Part shown: in pieces, positions 18,475 through 28,921 of the stretch
How the letters are laid out: each line of letters opens with the position of its first letter
How positions within the stretch are numbered: the first letter of the stretch is position 1
Assembly: GCF_041053105.1 (NCBI RefSeq)
Contig: NZ_CP163444.1
Span: 2,976,001-3,040,000, forward strand
Source of the DNA: Streptomyces sp. R44
GTDB lineage: Bacteria > Actinomycetota > Actinomycetes > Streptomycetales > Streptomycetaceae
DNA length: 64,000 nt
Direction of reading: 5' to 3'
The notes under the pieces: generated by a model
What the model saw: only the letters and a program-made list of their open reading frames with translations
What the model was told of the DNA's origin: nothing
Databases searched by the model: none
Program-made: the position numbers and the translations under genes

Positions 18475-19266
18475 CTACGCGGTACCGGCACCCGGCGCCG
18501 TCGCCGGGGCGGTCGCGGCGGCCGTGGTTGAAGCGGCCGTGACTGCCTCGCGGTCGGGCGCGAGCGGGTCGGTCACCGTGCCGGACTCCTCGTCGAAGAG
18601 CCCCTGCGCCAGCCTGGTCACCGCAGCGGGGACCGGCGGCGCCAGGTCGGCCACAGCTCGGAGACCGGACAGGACGTCGTCGGGTCGCACGGCAGGTGTC
18701 ACGTGCCGAACAACCAGCCGCAGTATCGCACAGGCGCTGTCCAGCGGCCTATCACCCTGGGGATCGCCCTGGGGACGGCCTGCCGTCAGCTCGGTGACAG
18801 CGGAACGGGCGTCGAAGGTGCGGACTCCGTTCTTGGTCTTGCGCTGTACTTCCACCGTCTCGGCCGCGAGAAACGCCTCGACCGCCTTCGAAGCGTCCTC
18901 GACCGTGACGCCTTCCAGGCGCAGCTCCCACACGGAGGCGGTGAGCCGGTCGGCGAGACCCGAGGTCCGGGCCTCGACGGCGTCGGTGATGTCGAGGCCC
19001 GCCGGGAGGGACTCGTCGAGCAGGACCCGCAGGGTCTCCGGGTCGCGCGTCTGGGTGAGCGCGATCTCCAGGTACTCGGCCTCGGAGCCCGTACCCGTCG
19101 GGGCGGCGTTGGCGTACGACACCTTGGGGTGCGGGGTGAAGCCTGCCGAGTACGCCATGGGCACCTCGGCACGGCGCAGCGCACGCTCGAAGGCGCGCTG
19201 GAAGTCACGGTGGCTGGTGAACCGGAGGCGGCCGCGCTTGGTGTAGCGCAGTCGGATGCGCTGCAC
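18475..19266 (-). CDS. TIGR03936-family radical-SAM-associated protein (DUF2344)
   Basis: 263 residues from the GTG at 19266. It starts MQRIRLRYTKRGRLRFTSHRD and continues SAGFTPHPKVSYANAAPTG, both hallmarks of DUF2344. The family partners the TIGR03960 radical-SAM protein and is fused to it in some phyla; its biochemical role is unknown to me. Here the partner is at 20198-22126 on the same strand. The open frame extends upstream as LGKRQPEGPPPAPA. A CTG at 19308 has GAGGAGAA well placed before it, while the GTG has no clear Shine-Dalgarno, so translation may begin at CTG. The C-terminus is Ala/Thr-rich and disordered. Confidence 0.88.
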   Translation of the reverse strand: MQRIRLRYTKRGRLRFTSHRDFQRAFERALRRAEVPMAYSAGFTPHPKVSYANAAPTGTGSEAEYLEIALTQTRDPETLRVLLDESLPAGLDITDAVEARTSGLADRLTASVWELRLEGVTVEDASKAVEAFLAAETVEVQRKTKNGVRTFDARSAVTELTAGRPQGDPQGDRPLDSACAILRLVVRHVTPAVRPDDVLSGLRAVADLAPPVPAAVTRLAQGLFDEESGTVTDPLAPDREAVTAASTTAAATAPATAPGAGTA

Positions 19267-19496
19267 CGCCGGTGCGGGCGGCGGGCCTTCGGGCTGTCGC
19301 TTGCCCAGTGGTTCTTCTCCTCGGTGCGGGACGACGCGGGTGCGCGCCGTCCACGAGATGTACGGGTTGCCCCAGGGGTCCCGCCCGGTTCACCCCCGCT
19401 TCCGCGGGGAGATCTCGGGGGCGGGCGCCGCGCCGGGGACGTTCGCTGTACTACCCAGAGTACGCGCCCGGGCCACCTCCGGTTCCCCGGGCCGGG

Positions 19497-20132
19497 TCAG
19501 CGGGGTCCGCCGAAGAGGGCGATCCGGACCTCCCGGGCTGCGGTGCGGACGGCGCGCGCGGCGGCGGCGACGGGCCGCCACACCCAGGCCCGCAGCCAGT
19601 GGCCGACGGGGATGAGGACCGCCCGGTACACCCAGGCGAGGGGCCGGCCGATCACGTTCCACAGCACCCAGCCGATCGCCCGGCCGACGGCCCGCGAGAT
19701 CCGCCCGGCGATGTCCCAGGCCCAGGCGAGCGCGGCGCCGACCGCCCGGGCGACGGGCGCGAGCACGTACCGCCAGAGCCAGCTCAGCGGGGTGACGACC
19801 AGCAGGTCGACGACCCACCACAGCGCCTCGAGGACGGGGAGGAGCACCCAGCGCCACAGCCACGTCAGCGGGGTGACGACGAGCAGGTCGATCACCCACC
19901 ACAGGGCCCGGCCGACCGGGACGACCACCCACTCCCACAGGAACCGCAGCGGGATCACGACCAGGTAGTGGATCAGCCATCCGAGGGCCCGGCCGACCGG
20001 GGCGAGGATCCAGCGCCACAGCTGCTTCATCAGAAAGGCGAAGGCGTCCCAGACCAGCCGGACGGGCAGGACGATCACCAGGGCGACGGCGCGCGCCACT
20101 CCCGTGAGGCAGCCCGGGTTTTCCGTGTTCAT
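19497..20132 (-). CDS. Tryptophan-rich 27-residue repeat protein, unknown function
   Basis: 211 residues, about 27 of them Trp. Residues 42-122 consist of three back-to-back 27-residue repeats with consensus V-x-x-P-V-x-R-A-L-x-W-x-x-x-L-L-V-V-x-P-L-x-W-L-W-R-W; a fourth, decaying copy starts at 123 and a related VLIPV piece recurs near 180. Each unit could form a hydrophobic helix pair turned at the conserved prolines, so a membrane-embedded or surface-lying solenoid is possible. There is no signal peptide or known domain. It lies between two radical-SAM-linked genes, but a terminator (20148-20184) separates it from the upstream one. The function is not predictable. Confidence 0.8.
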   Translation of the reverse strand: MNTENPGCLTGVARAVALVIVLPVRLVWDAFAFLMKQLWRWILAPVGRALGWLIHYLVVIPLRFLWEWVVVPVGRALWWVIDLLVVTPLTWLWRWVLLPVLEALWWVVDLLVVTPLSWLWRYVLAPVARAVGAALAWAWDIAGRISRAVGRAIGWVLWNVIGRPLAWVYRAVLIPVGHWLRAWVWRPVAAAARAVRTAAREVRIALFGGPR

Positions 20133-20147
20133 GTCCGAAACGACGTA

Positions 20148-20184
20148 ACGGCCCGGCGAAGGGTTTCCCCTTTCGCCGGGCCGT
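20148..20184 (-). terminator. Terminator after the TIGR03960 radical-SAM gene
   Basis: A perfect 13-bp stem (20148-20160 with 20172-20184) lies 14 bp past the stop. It ends the long leftward wall-synthesis/radical-SAM transcription unit. Confidence 0.8.
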
Positions 20185-20197
20185 CACGCAAGCGTTA

Positions 20198-22126
<1,929 letters not shown>

Positions 22127-22178
22127 CTCGAACCTTCGTGAGCTGGCAGGGGGGCGACTCTCAAGCGTACCCCGGTGC

Positions 22179-23696
22179 TCAGCGGCTCAGTGCCGCCCGG
22201 ATTCCCGGGGCCGAGGCCCGCGCCCACACCGCGGGCAGTTCCCGCTCCTGTTCCGCGGCCGCCGCCTCCTCGCGGCCGTGGAGAAGTCCCCAGGTGAAGG
22301 CGGACTCGCCGGCCGCGTGGGCCTGGATCGCCAGCTCCCTCAGGGTCGCGCGGGCGACCACCGCGTCCTGGTGTTCGCCGAGGAGGCTCTGGACGGCCTT
22401 CACGCGCTTGGCGAGTTTCTTCGCGGGCTTGCCGAGGGTGGGGCGGGCCGCGTCGGCGGCGTACCGGGCGCGCTTGGCGGCCTTGCGGGCCGCGTGCAGG
22501 GCGAGGTCCCGCTCGTGGCCGGGGTCGAGGGCGAGGGCGTCGTCGACGCGGCCGGCGAGGCGGTCGTGGTCCTTGAGGACGGCGCGGGAGAGGACCTTGG
22601 GGGCGTCGCGGCGGGCGGCCTTGCGCAGGGGCGGGTCGGCGAGCAGGGCGTCGAGCGCTTCGAGCAGGGCCAGGTGGCGGTCGGAGTCCAGGGCGTCGAC
22701 GGCCCTGCGCCGGGCGTCGGCGGCGCGGGCGGCGGTCCAGATCCGCAGCCGGGCCCTGACGGGGCCGAGGCGGAGGGTCTTGGGGACCTCGTCGAGCGCG
22801 GCGCGCAGCCGCTCGGTGAGCACCTCCTGGTCGCGGGCGGCGCCGAGCTCACCGGCGAGCCACTTCAGCTCCTCGCCGAGGGGGTCGGTGACGTCCCGGT
22901 CGAGGACGGCGCGGTACGTCTTGAAGGCGCTGCGCAGCCGCCGGCAGGCGACGCGCAGCTGGTGCACGGCGTCGGGGAGGTCGCGGCGTACGGCGGGGTC
23001 GAGCGCGACGATCGCCTCGATCTGTTCGCGTACGTAGCCGAGCACGGCGGCTCCGGCGGTGCCGGGCTTTCCGGGGGTGGTGGGCGGGCGGGGGGCCGCG
23101 CCCGTCTCCTCCAGCGCCCTCGCGAGTTTCGAGGGGGCGTTCGACGGGGCGATGTCCGCTTTCTTGAGGCGTTTCTCGATCGCGTCGAGGATCGTCTCGT
23201 CGTCGGTGTCGTCCGCCAGTTCGACCTCGATCTCGGTCCAGGAGGCCTCTCCCCCGCCCAGGAGGCTCTCCGCGTGGACCGTGTCCACGGAGAGTTCCGC
23301 GAGGAGGGTGCCGTCCGGGGCGAGGAGCCGGCGGACGTCGCGGGAGGAGTGGAGGTGGACCGCCGGGACGACGTCGGCGGCGCGGACCCGGGAGCGGAGG
23401 AGCCCCGCGAGCGCGTCCGGCAGGGTGTCGCTCAGCGGGGCTCTGATCTCGTCGCGGATTCCGGCGGCGACGGGGAACTTCACGTGCCAGCCGGCGTCGC
23501 TCCCGCCGGTGCGGCGGCGGAGGGTGACCCCGTCGGCCGCCAGGCGCAGGTCGGGGGTGTCGTGGTAGACGGCGTCGAGTTCCATGACGCCGTCGTCCAC
23601 GACGGACGCGACTCCGGGGACACGGGTGAGGTCCGGGAGTTCCGTGCCGCCGGTGGCTTCGTACTTCCGCTCGATCTCGCGCTTCGTCTCCGCCAT
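22179..23696 (-). CDS. CYTH and CHAD domain protein
   Basis: 505 residues. The CYTH domain (about 1-200) opens with the ExExK metal/phosphate motif, EIERK at 7-11, and folds as a tunnel that binds triphosphate. The CHAD domain (about 215-500) is a helical bundle rich in conserved His/Arg/Lys (VHQLRVACRRLRSAFKTYR, LHAARKAAKRARYAADAA) that binds polyphosphate. Likely activity is inorganic triphosphatase or polyphosphate handling. It lies 19 bp after rodA on the same strand. The link to wall synthesis is positional only. Confidence 0.93.
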   Translation of the reverse strand: MAETKREIERKYEATGGTELPDLTRVPGVASVVDDGVMELDAVYHDTPDLRLAADGVTLRRRTGGSDAGWHVKFPVAAGIRDEIRAPLSDTLPDALAGLLRSRVRAADVVPAVHLHSSRDVRRLLAPDGTLLAELSVDTVHAESLLGGGEASWTEIEVELADDTDDETILDAIEKRLKKADIAPSNAPSKLARALEETGAAPRPPTTPGKPGTAGAAVLGYVREQIEAIVALDPAVRRDLPDAVHQLRVACRRLRSAFKTYRAVLDRDVTDPLGEELKWLAGELGAARDQEVLTERLRAALDEVPKTLRLGPVRARLRIWTAARAADARRRAVDALDSDRHLALLEALDALLADPPLRKAARRDAPKVLSRAVLKDHDRLAGRVDDALALDPGHERDLALHAARKAAKRARYAADAARPTLGKPAKKLAKRVKAVQSLLGEHQDAVVARATLRELAIQAHAAGESAFTWGLLHGREEAAAAEQERELPAVWARASAPGIRAALSR

Positions 23697-23715
23697 AGCT
23701 CGAATCTAGCCGCCG

Positions 23716-24915
23716 TCAGGCCGTCATGGGCCGTTGTACCCGGATCGACTGGAGCAGCCCGATCGCCACCCATACGGCGAACATCGACGAGCCGCCGTAG
23801 GAGACGAACGGCAGCGGCAGACCGGCGACGGGCATGATGCCGAGGGTCATGCCGATGTTCTCGAAGGACTGGAAGGCGAACCAGGCGATGATCCCGGCCG
23901 CGACGACGGTGCCGTAGAGCTCGGTGGTCTCGCGGGCGATCCGGCAGGAGCGCCAGAGGATGACGCCCAGCAGAACGAGGATCAGTCCGGCGCCCACGAA
24001 GCCGAGTTCCTCGCCGGCGACCGTGAAGACGAAGTCGGTCTGCTGTTCGGGGACGAACTGGCCGGTGGTCTGCGAGCCCTTGAAGAGGCCGGCGCCGAGG
24101 AGGCCGCCGGAGCCGATGGCGATGCGGGCCTGGTTGGTGTTGTAGCCGACGCCGGCGGGGTCGAGGTCGGGGTTGGCGAAGGCCGCGAAGCGGTTGATCT
24201 GGTACTCGTCGAGCATGCCGAGCGCGGTGACGAGGACCGCGCCGAGGACGCCGGCGCCGATGAGGCCGAGGACCCAGCGGTTGGAGGCGCCGGAGGCGAG
24301 CAGGACGCCGAGCACGATGACGGCCATGACCATGACCGAGCCGAGGTCGGGCATCAGCATGACGATGCCCATGGGGAGGGCGGCCAGGCCGAGGGCCTTG
24401 GCGACGGTGCGGTGGTCGGGGTGGAGCTGGTCGCCGGCGTCGACCTTGGCGGCGAGGAGCATCGCCATGACCAGGATGATCGTGATCTTCACGAATTCGC
24501 TGGGCTGGAGCGAGAAGCCGCCGCCGACGACGATCCACGCGTGGGCGCCGTTGATGGTGGCGCCGAGCGGGGTGAGGACGGCGAGGATCAGCACGATCGA
24601 GAGGCCGTAGAGGATAGGCACCGCGCCGCGCAGGGTGCGGTGGCCGAGCCAGATCGTGCCGATCATCAGGGCGAGCCCGATGCCGGTGTTGAGCACGTGC
24701 CGGAAGAGGAAGTAGTACGGGTCGCCCTGGTTGAGCTCGGTGCGGCCGCGGGTGGCGGACCAGACGAGCAGCGAGCCGATGCCGGAGAGGGCGAGCGCCG
24801 AGAGCAGGATGGGCCAGTCGAGCCGGCGGAGCACCGAGTCGCGGGCGGCCAGCTTGGCGAGGGTGCCGCGCTCGGGTGCGTACCGGGAGACGGAGAAGCC
24901 GTGGGGTGCGGTCAT
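23716..24915 (-). CDS. rodA: RodA/FtsW/SpoVE family peptidoglycan glycosyltransferase
   Basis: 399 residues with about ten membrane helices. Family motifs are GFSLQPSEFVKI, the catalytic-Asp region LMPDLGSVMVM, and LPLPFVSYGGSSMF near the C-terminus. It polymerises lipid II together with the adjacent class B PBP. It starts 10 bp after the PBP2 stop, with GGAGG between, so the two products are made as a pair. In Streptomyces the mre/sfr cluster serves spore-wall synthesis, which is the likely context here. Confidence 0.94.
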   Translation of the reverse strand: MTAPHGFSVSRYAPERGTLAKLAARDSVLRRLDWPILLSALALSGIGSLLVWSATRGRTELNQGDPYYFLFRHVLNTGIGLALMIGTIWLGHRTLRGAVPILYGLSIVLILAVLTPLGATINGAHAWIVVGGGFSLQPSEFVKITIILVMAMLLAAKVDAGDQLHPDHRTVAKALGLAALPMGIVMLMPDLGSVMVMAVIVLGVLLASGASNRWVLGLIGAGVLGAVLVTALGMLDEYQINRFAAFANPDLDPAGVGYNTNQARIAIGSGGLLGAGLFKGSQTTGQFVPEQQTDFVFTVAGEELGFVGAGLILVLLGVILWRSCRIARETTELYGTVVAAGIIAWFAFQSFENIGMTLGIMPVAGLPLPFVSYGGSSMFAVWVAIGLLQSIRVQRPMTA

Positions 24916-24925
24916 GGGTTCCTCC

Positions 24926-27160
24926 TCAGTCCCGGTGCCGGCCCGCGGGCGGGCCCGCGAGGGTCTGGTCGTCGTCCGGCTTCTTCGTGGGGTCCGGGTC
25001 GGGCTTGGTGGCGTCCGCCTTCACGGGCGCGTTCGGGTCGATCTTCCCGACCTCGGGGTCGTACGGCTTGATCTTCGGCGCGTCGATGGAGCCGTCGGCC
25101 TCGATCTTCGGCAGGGCCTGCTGCGGCTGCGGCAGCAGGGCCCGCTTGAGGTCCTGGTTGCCGGCGTCGTCGAGTCCGTAGAGCGCGTCGTAGATGTTGC
25201 GCACGGCGGGGCCGGAGGCGCCGGAGCCGGTACCACCCTGGGAGATCGTCATGACGATCGCGTAGTCCTTGGTGTACGTGGCGAACCAGGAGGTCGTCTG
25301 CTTGCCGTAGACCTCGGCGGTACCCGTCTTGGCGTGCATCGGGATCTTGTCCTGCGGCCAGCCGCCGAATCGCCAGGCGGCGGTACCGCGGGTGGCGACT
25401 CCCGCGAGGGCTTCCTCTATCAAGTCGCGGGTCTCCGGGGTCATCGGGAGCTTGCCGTGGGACTGGGGCTTGATCTCGGTGACCTTCTTGCCGTCGGGGC
25501 TGATGATCGCCTTGCCGACGGTCGGGTTCCACAGGGTGCCGCCGTTGGCGATGGCGGCGTAGATGGTGGCCATCTGGATGGGGGTGACGAGGGTGTCGCC
25601 CTGGCCGATGGAGTAGTTGACGGAGTCACCGGCGCGCATGAGGTTGCCTTCGAGGCAGTTCTCGTAGGAGAGCTGCTGGACGTAGGTGCCGCCGCGCTTG
25701 CCGATCTTGCACCAGTAGTCCTTGTTGGCCGCCCAGAAGTCCTGCTTCCACTTGCGGTCGGGGACGCGGCCGGTGACCTCGTTGGGGAGGTCGATGCCGG
25801 TCTCGGCGCCGAGGCCGAACTGGTGGGCCGTCCGGTAGAACCAGTCCTTGGCGTCCTTCTTCGGCTTCATGCCCCCGTCCTTGAGCCACTGCTGGTGCGC
25901 GAGGGCGTAGAAGACGGTGTCGCAGGAGACTTCGAGGGCCTGGCCGAGGGTGATGGAGCCGTGGCCCTGGGACTCGAAGTTCTTGAAGACCTGGCCGCCG
26001 ATGGCGTACGAGGAGGGGCACGGGTAGTGCCCGTTGAACTCGTATCCGGCGTTGACGGCGGCGGTGGTCGACATGACCTTGAAGATGGAGCCGGGGGCGG
26101 CCTGGCCCTGGATGGCCCGGTTGAGGAGCGGGAAGTTGGAGTCCTTGCCGGTGAGGGCGGCGTAGTCCTTGGCTGAGATGCCGCCGACCCAGGCGTTGGG
26201 GTCGTAGTCGGGCTGCGAGGCCATGGCGACGATGCGGCCGGTCTTCGTCTCCATGACGAGGACGGCGCCCGCGTCGGCCTTGTAGTTCTCGCTGGTGTTC
26301 TTGTCGTACGTCTTGCGGGCCTCCACCATCGCGTTGTGCAGCTCCCACTCGGCGACCGCCTGGACGCGGGCGTCGATGGAGGTGACGACGTTGGAGCCGG
26401 GGACGGCGGGGTCGCTCTTGGCCTGGCCGATGACGCGGCCGAGGTTGTCGACCTCGTAGCGGGTGACGCCGGCCTTGCCGCGCAGTTCCTTGTCGTAGGT
26501 GCGCTCGAGTCCGGAGCGGCCGACCTGGTCGGAGCGGAGGAACGGCGAGTCGGTGTCCTTGGCCTTCTCGATCTCGGCGTCGGTGACGGGCGAGAGGTAG
26601 CCGAGGACCTGGGAGGTGCGGGACTTGCCGGGGGCCGGGTAGCGGCGGACGGCGGTGGGTTCGGCGGTGATGCCGGGGAAGTCCTCGGCGCGCTCGCGGA
26701 TCTGGAGGGCCTGCTGGGTGGTGGCCTCGTCGGTGACCGGGATCGGCTGGTAGGGCGAACCGTTCCAGCAGGGCTTGGGCGTCTTGGAGTCGCAGAGCCG
26801 GATCTTGTTGATGACCTCGTCGGGCTTCATGTCGAGGACGTCGGCGAGCCGGGTCAGGACGGCCCTGCCCCGGTCCTTCATCTTCATCAGCTCGGTGCGG
26901 GACGCGGAGACCACGAGCCGGGTCTCGTTGTCGGCGAGCGGGACGCCGCGGGCGTCGAGGAGCGAGCCGCGGACGGCGGGCTGGACGACCTGCTGGACGT
27001 GGTTGTTCTTCGCCTCGTCCGTGTACTCCTTGCCGTTGCGGATCTGGAGGTACCAGAGCCGGCCGCCCAGGGTGAGCAGCAGGGAGAAGACGAGGATCTG
27101 GATGACGACGAGCCGGATCTGGACCCGGGGGGTCCGTCCGGTCTCGGGGATGTTGCTCAT
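24926..27160 (-). CDS. mrdA: Penicillin-binding protein 2 (class B transpeptidase)
   Basis: 744 residues. One N-terminal membrane anchor (VQIRLVVIQILVFSLLLTL) is followed by a pedestal/dimerisation domain and then the transpeptidase domain. Catalytic SIFK is at about 356, SxN-like YSIGQGDTLVTP is further on, and KTGTAEVYG is at about 610. A Lys/Asp/Pro-rich tail of about 60 residues ends the protein. It cross-links peptidoglycan outside the membrane with RodA. The pedestal insertion containing CDSKTPKPCWNGSPY, with a possible disulfide, is a feature of actinobacterial PBP2. Co-directional with mreD upstream (19-bp gap). Confidence 0.94.
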   Translation of the reverse strand: MSNIPETGRTPRVQIRLVVIQILVFSLLLTLGGRLWYLQIRNGKEYTDEAKNNHVQQVVQPAVRGSLLDARGVPLADNETRLVVSASRTELMKMKDRGRAVLTRLADVLDMKPDEVINKIRLCDSKTPKPCWNGSPYQPIPVTDEATTQQALQIRERAEDFPGITAEPTAVRRYPAPGKSRTSQVLGYLSPVTDAEIEKAKDTDSPFLRSDQVGRSGLERTYDKELRGKAGVTRYEVDNLGRVIGQAKSDPAVPGSNVVTSIDARVQAVAEWELHNAMVEARKTYDKNTSENYKADAGAVLVMETKTGRIVAMASQPDYDPNAWVGGISAKDYAALTGKDSNFPLLNRAIQGQAAPGSIFKVMSTTAAVNAGYEFNGHYPCPSSYAIGGQVFKNFESQGHGSITLGQALEVSCDTVFYALAHQQWLKDGGMKPKKDAKDWFYRTAHQFGLGAETGIDLPNEVTGRVPDRKWKQDFWAANKDYWCKIGKRGGTYVQQLSYENCLEGNLMRAGDSVNYSIGQGDTLVTPIQMATIYAAIANGGTLWNPTVGKAIISPDGKKVTEIKPQSHGKLPMTPETRDLIEEALAGVATRGTAAWRFGGWPQDKIPMHAKTGTAEVYGKQTTSWFATYTKDYAIVMTISQGGTGSGASGPAVRNIYDALYGLDDAGNQDLKRALLPQPQQALPKIEADGSIDAPKIKPYDPEVGKIDPNAPVKADATKPDPDPTKKPDDDQTLAGPPAGRHRD

Positions 27161-27179
27161 GCTGCCGGTGCCCCCTCGG

Positions 27180-27848
27180 TCACAGTCGCTTGACTCCCTT
27201 GATGCGTCCGGCGCGTGAGGCGCGGCTCCGTGCGGCCTTCACGCGCAGGCCGCCGCGCTGGGCGCCGATCCTGAGACCGGTGCCGGAGGAGAGCCAGCCG
27301 GAGGCGACGTCGGCGCCGTTGCCGCCGCCGGCGTCGGCGAGCGGGTCGTTCTCGGCGCGGCGGGCCAGGGCCATGATGAGCGGCACCGTGAAGGGCGCGA
27401 GGAGCAGGTCGTACACGGCCGCGGTGAACAGCAGGAAGCCGAGGCCGACATGGCGGGCGGCGGTGTCGCCGACGAGGGCGCCCACGCCCGCGTACAGCAG
27501 GGTGGAGCCGAGGGCCGCGACGACGACGACGGCCATGGGGCCGCTCGCGGAGGTCAGCCGGCCGTTGTCCGGCTTCGCGAGGCCGACGAGGTAGCCGATG
27601 ACGCAGAGCACGAGGGCGTAGCGGCCGGCGGCGTGGTCGGCGGGCGGGGCGAGGTCGGAGAGGAGGCCGGCGGTGAAGCCGATGAGGGAGCCGCTGACCG
27701 GTCCGTAGACGAGGGCGAGGCCGACGACGGTGAGGAGGACGAGGTCGGGGACGGCGCCGGGGAGCTGGAGGCGGGCGAGGACGGAGACCTGGACGACGAG
27801 GGCGACGACGATCAGGGTGGCGGAGAGGAGGATGCGGTTGAACTTCAC
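27180..27848 (-). CDS. mreD: Rod shape-determining protein MreD
   Basis: 222 residues from a GTG at 27848. There are five or six membrane helices, starting FNRILLSATLIVVALVVQVSV, with the family pattern LVYGPVSGSLIGFTAGLLSDL. It bridges MreC and the cytoplasmic MreB to RodA/PBP2. It is longer than typical MreD because of a cytoplasmic basic tail (AARSRASRAGRIKGVKRL). The start overlaps the mreC stop by 4 nt (GTGA at 27845-27848), so translation is coupled. Confidence 0.92.
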   Translation of the reverse strand: MKFNRILLSATLIVVALVVQVSVLARLQLPGAVPDLVLLTVVGLALVYGPVSGSLIGFTAGLLSDLAPPADHAAGRYALVLCVIGYLVGLAKPDNGRLTSASGPMAVVVVAALGSTLLYAGVGALVGDTAARHVGLGFLLFTAAVYDLLLAPFTVPLIMALARRAENDPLADAGGGNGADVASGWLSSGTGLRIGAQRGGLRVKAARSRASRAGRIKGVKRL

Positions 27849-28837
27849 GGTGTCACGCCCCCCTGGTCCTGCTGGTTCTGACCGTCGTTCTGATTCTGGC
27901 CCTGGTTCCGCTCGTTCGCCTGCTGTCCGTCCGGTGGCGGTGGTGTGACCGTGACCGTGACGGTCGGCGCGGGCTTGGGCTTCTGCGGCAGGACCATGTC
28001 GCGGGGGTCGGAGCGCGGGGCCTGGACGACGACGCCGACGATGTCGAGCTTGGTGAAGCCGACGTACGGGCGGACGTAGATGTTGCGGGTCAGGCCGCCG
28101 CCCGAGGGGTCGACGCGGACGACCTCGCCGACCGGGACGCCGGGCACGAAGGGCTTGTCGGCGCGGGAGCCGAAGGTGACGAGCCGGTCGCCGGGCTTCA
28201 CCTTGGCCTTGCCGTTGAGGAGCTGGACGAGCAGGGGGCTGTCGCCCTGGCCGGTGGCGAAGCCGAGTTCGTCGCTCTTCTCCATGCGGGTGCCGACGGT
28301 GAAGTCGGGGTCGTTGGCGAGGAGGACGGTGGAGGTGGAGGGGCCGACGGTGGTGACGCGGCCGACGAGACCGGAGCCGTTGAGGACGGTCATGTCCCGC
28401 TTGATGCCGTCGCGTGCGCCGACGTCGATGGTGACGGTCCAGGAGAAGCCCTGGGCCGCTCCTATGGCGATGACCTGGGCGCCCTTGATGCCGTACTGCC
28501 CGGCGCCGGCGGTCTTGAGCATGGAGTCGAGCTCGCGCAGCCGGTTGCGGTTGCGGTCGTCGCTGCCGAGCTTCGCCTTGAGTTCGGCGTTCTCCTTCTC
28601 CAGGGCGGCGATCCGGGTGTGCCGCTCCCCGGAGTCCCGTACCGCGCCTATGGCGTTGCCGACGGGATCGACGGCGGCCGCCACACCGTTCTCGACGGGC
28701 CCGAAGACCGCCGCTGCGGCCTGTCGGGCACCGTCGACGGGTGACTCCTGACCGCCGCGGATGTCCACCGTGATCAGTGCGAACGCGATGGCGATCAGCA
28801 GCACCAGGAGCAGCCGGCTCTCTCGTGTGTCCCTCAC
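27845..28837 (-). CDS. mreC: Rod shape-determining protein MreC
   Basis: 330 residues from a GTG start. One N-terminal membrane segment (LLLVLLIAIAFALITVDI), a coiled coil (about 75-105, IAALEKENAELKAKL) and the beta-barrel MreC domain (about 120-280). The tail is disordered: VTVTVTPPPP, then Gln/Asn-rich sequence ending DQGGVTP. It activates PBP2/RodA from outside the membrane. An unusual octamer-repeat spacer separates it from mreB. Confidence 0.94.
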   Translation of the reverse strand: MRDTRESRLLLVLLIAIAFALITVDIRGGQESPVDGARQAAAAVFGPVENGVAAAVDPVGNAIGAVRDSGERHTRIAALEKENAELKAKLGSDDRNRNRLRELDSMLKTAGAGQYGIKGAQVIAIGAAQGFSWTVTIDVGARDGIKRDMTVLNGSGLVGRVTTVGPSTSTVLLANDPDFTVGTRMEKSDELGFATGQGDSPLLVQLLNGKAKVKPGDRLVTFGSRADKPFVPGVPVGEVVRVDPSGGGLTRNIYVRPYVGFTKLDIVGVVVQAPRSDPRDMVLPQKPKPAPTVTVTVTPPPPDGQQANERNQGQNQNDGQNQQDQGGVTP

Positions 28838-28863
28838 GTGCGGCGGCCGTGCCTTTCCTCGTG

Positions 28864-28912
28864 GTTCGGTTGTTGGGCTGTTCGGTTGTCTCGGTTGTTC
28901 GGTTGTTCGGTT
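28864..28912. repeat. GTTCGGTT octamer tandem repeat between mreB and mreC
   Basis: Six units of 8-9 bp occur in a row: GTTCGGTT, GTTGGGCT, GTTCGGTT, GTCTCGGTT, GTTCGGTT, GTTCGGTT. On the mRNA these read as AACCGAAC repeats, unstructured and far less GC-rich than their surroundings. No gene is present in this 84-bp spacer. Confidence 0.85.
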
Positions 28913-28921
28913 GAAAAGCCG

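Noticed and set aside
13824..18542. Very long + strand open frame across the RNase E/G gene (1572 codons)
   Set aside because: It is the antisense shadow of a high-GC, repeat-rich gene. It has Leu/Gly/Asp low complexity, no domains and no ribosome-binding site.
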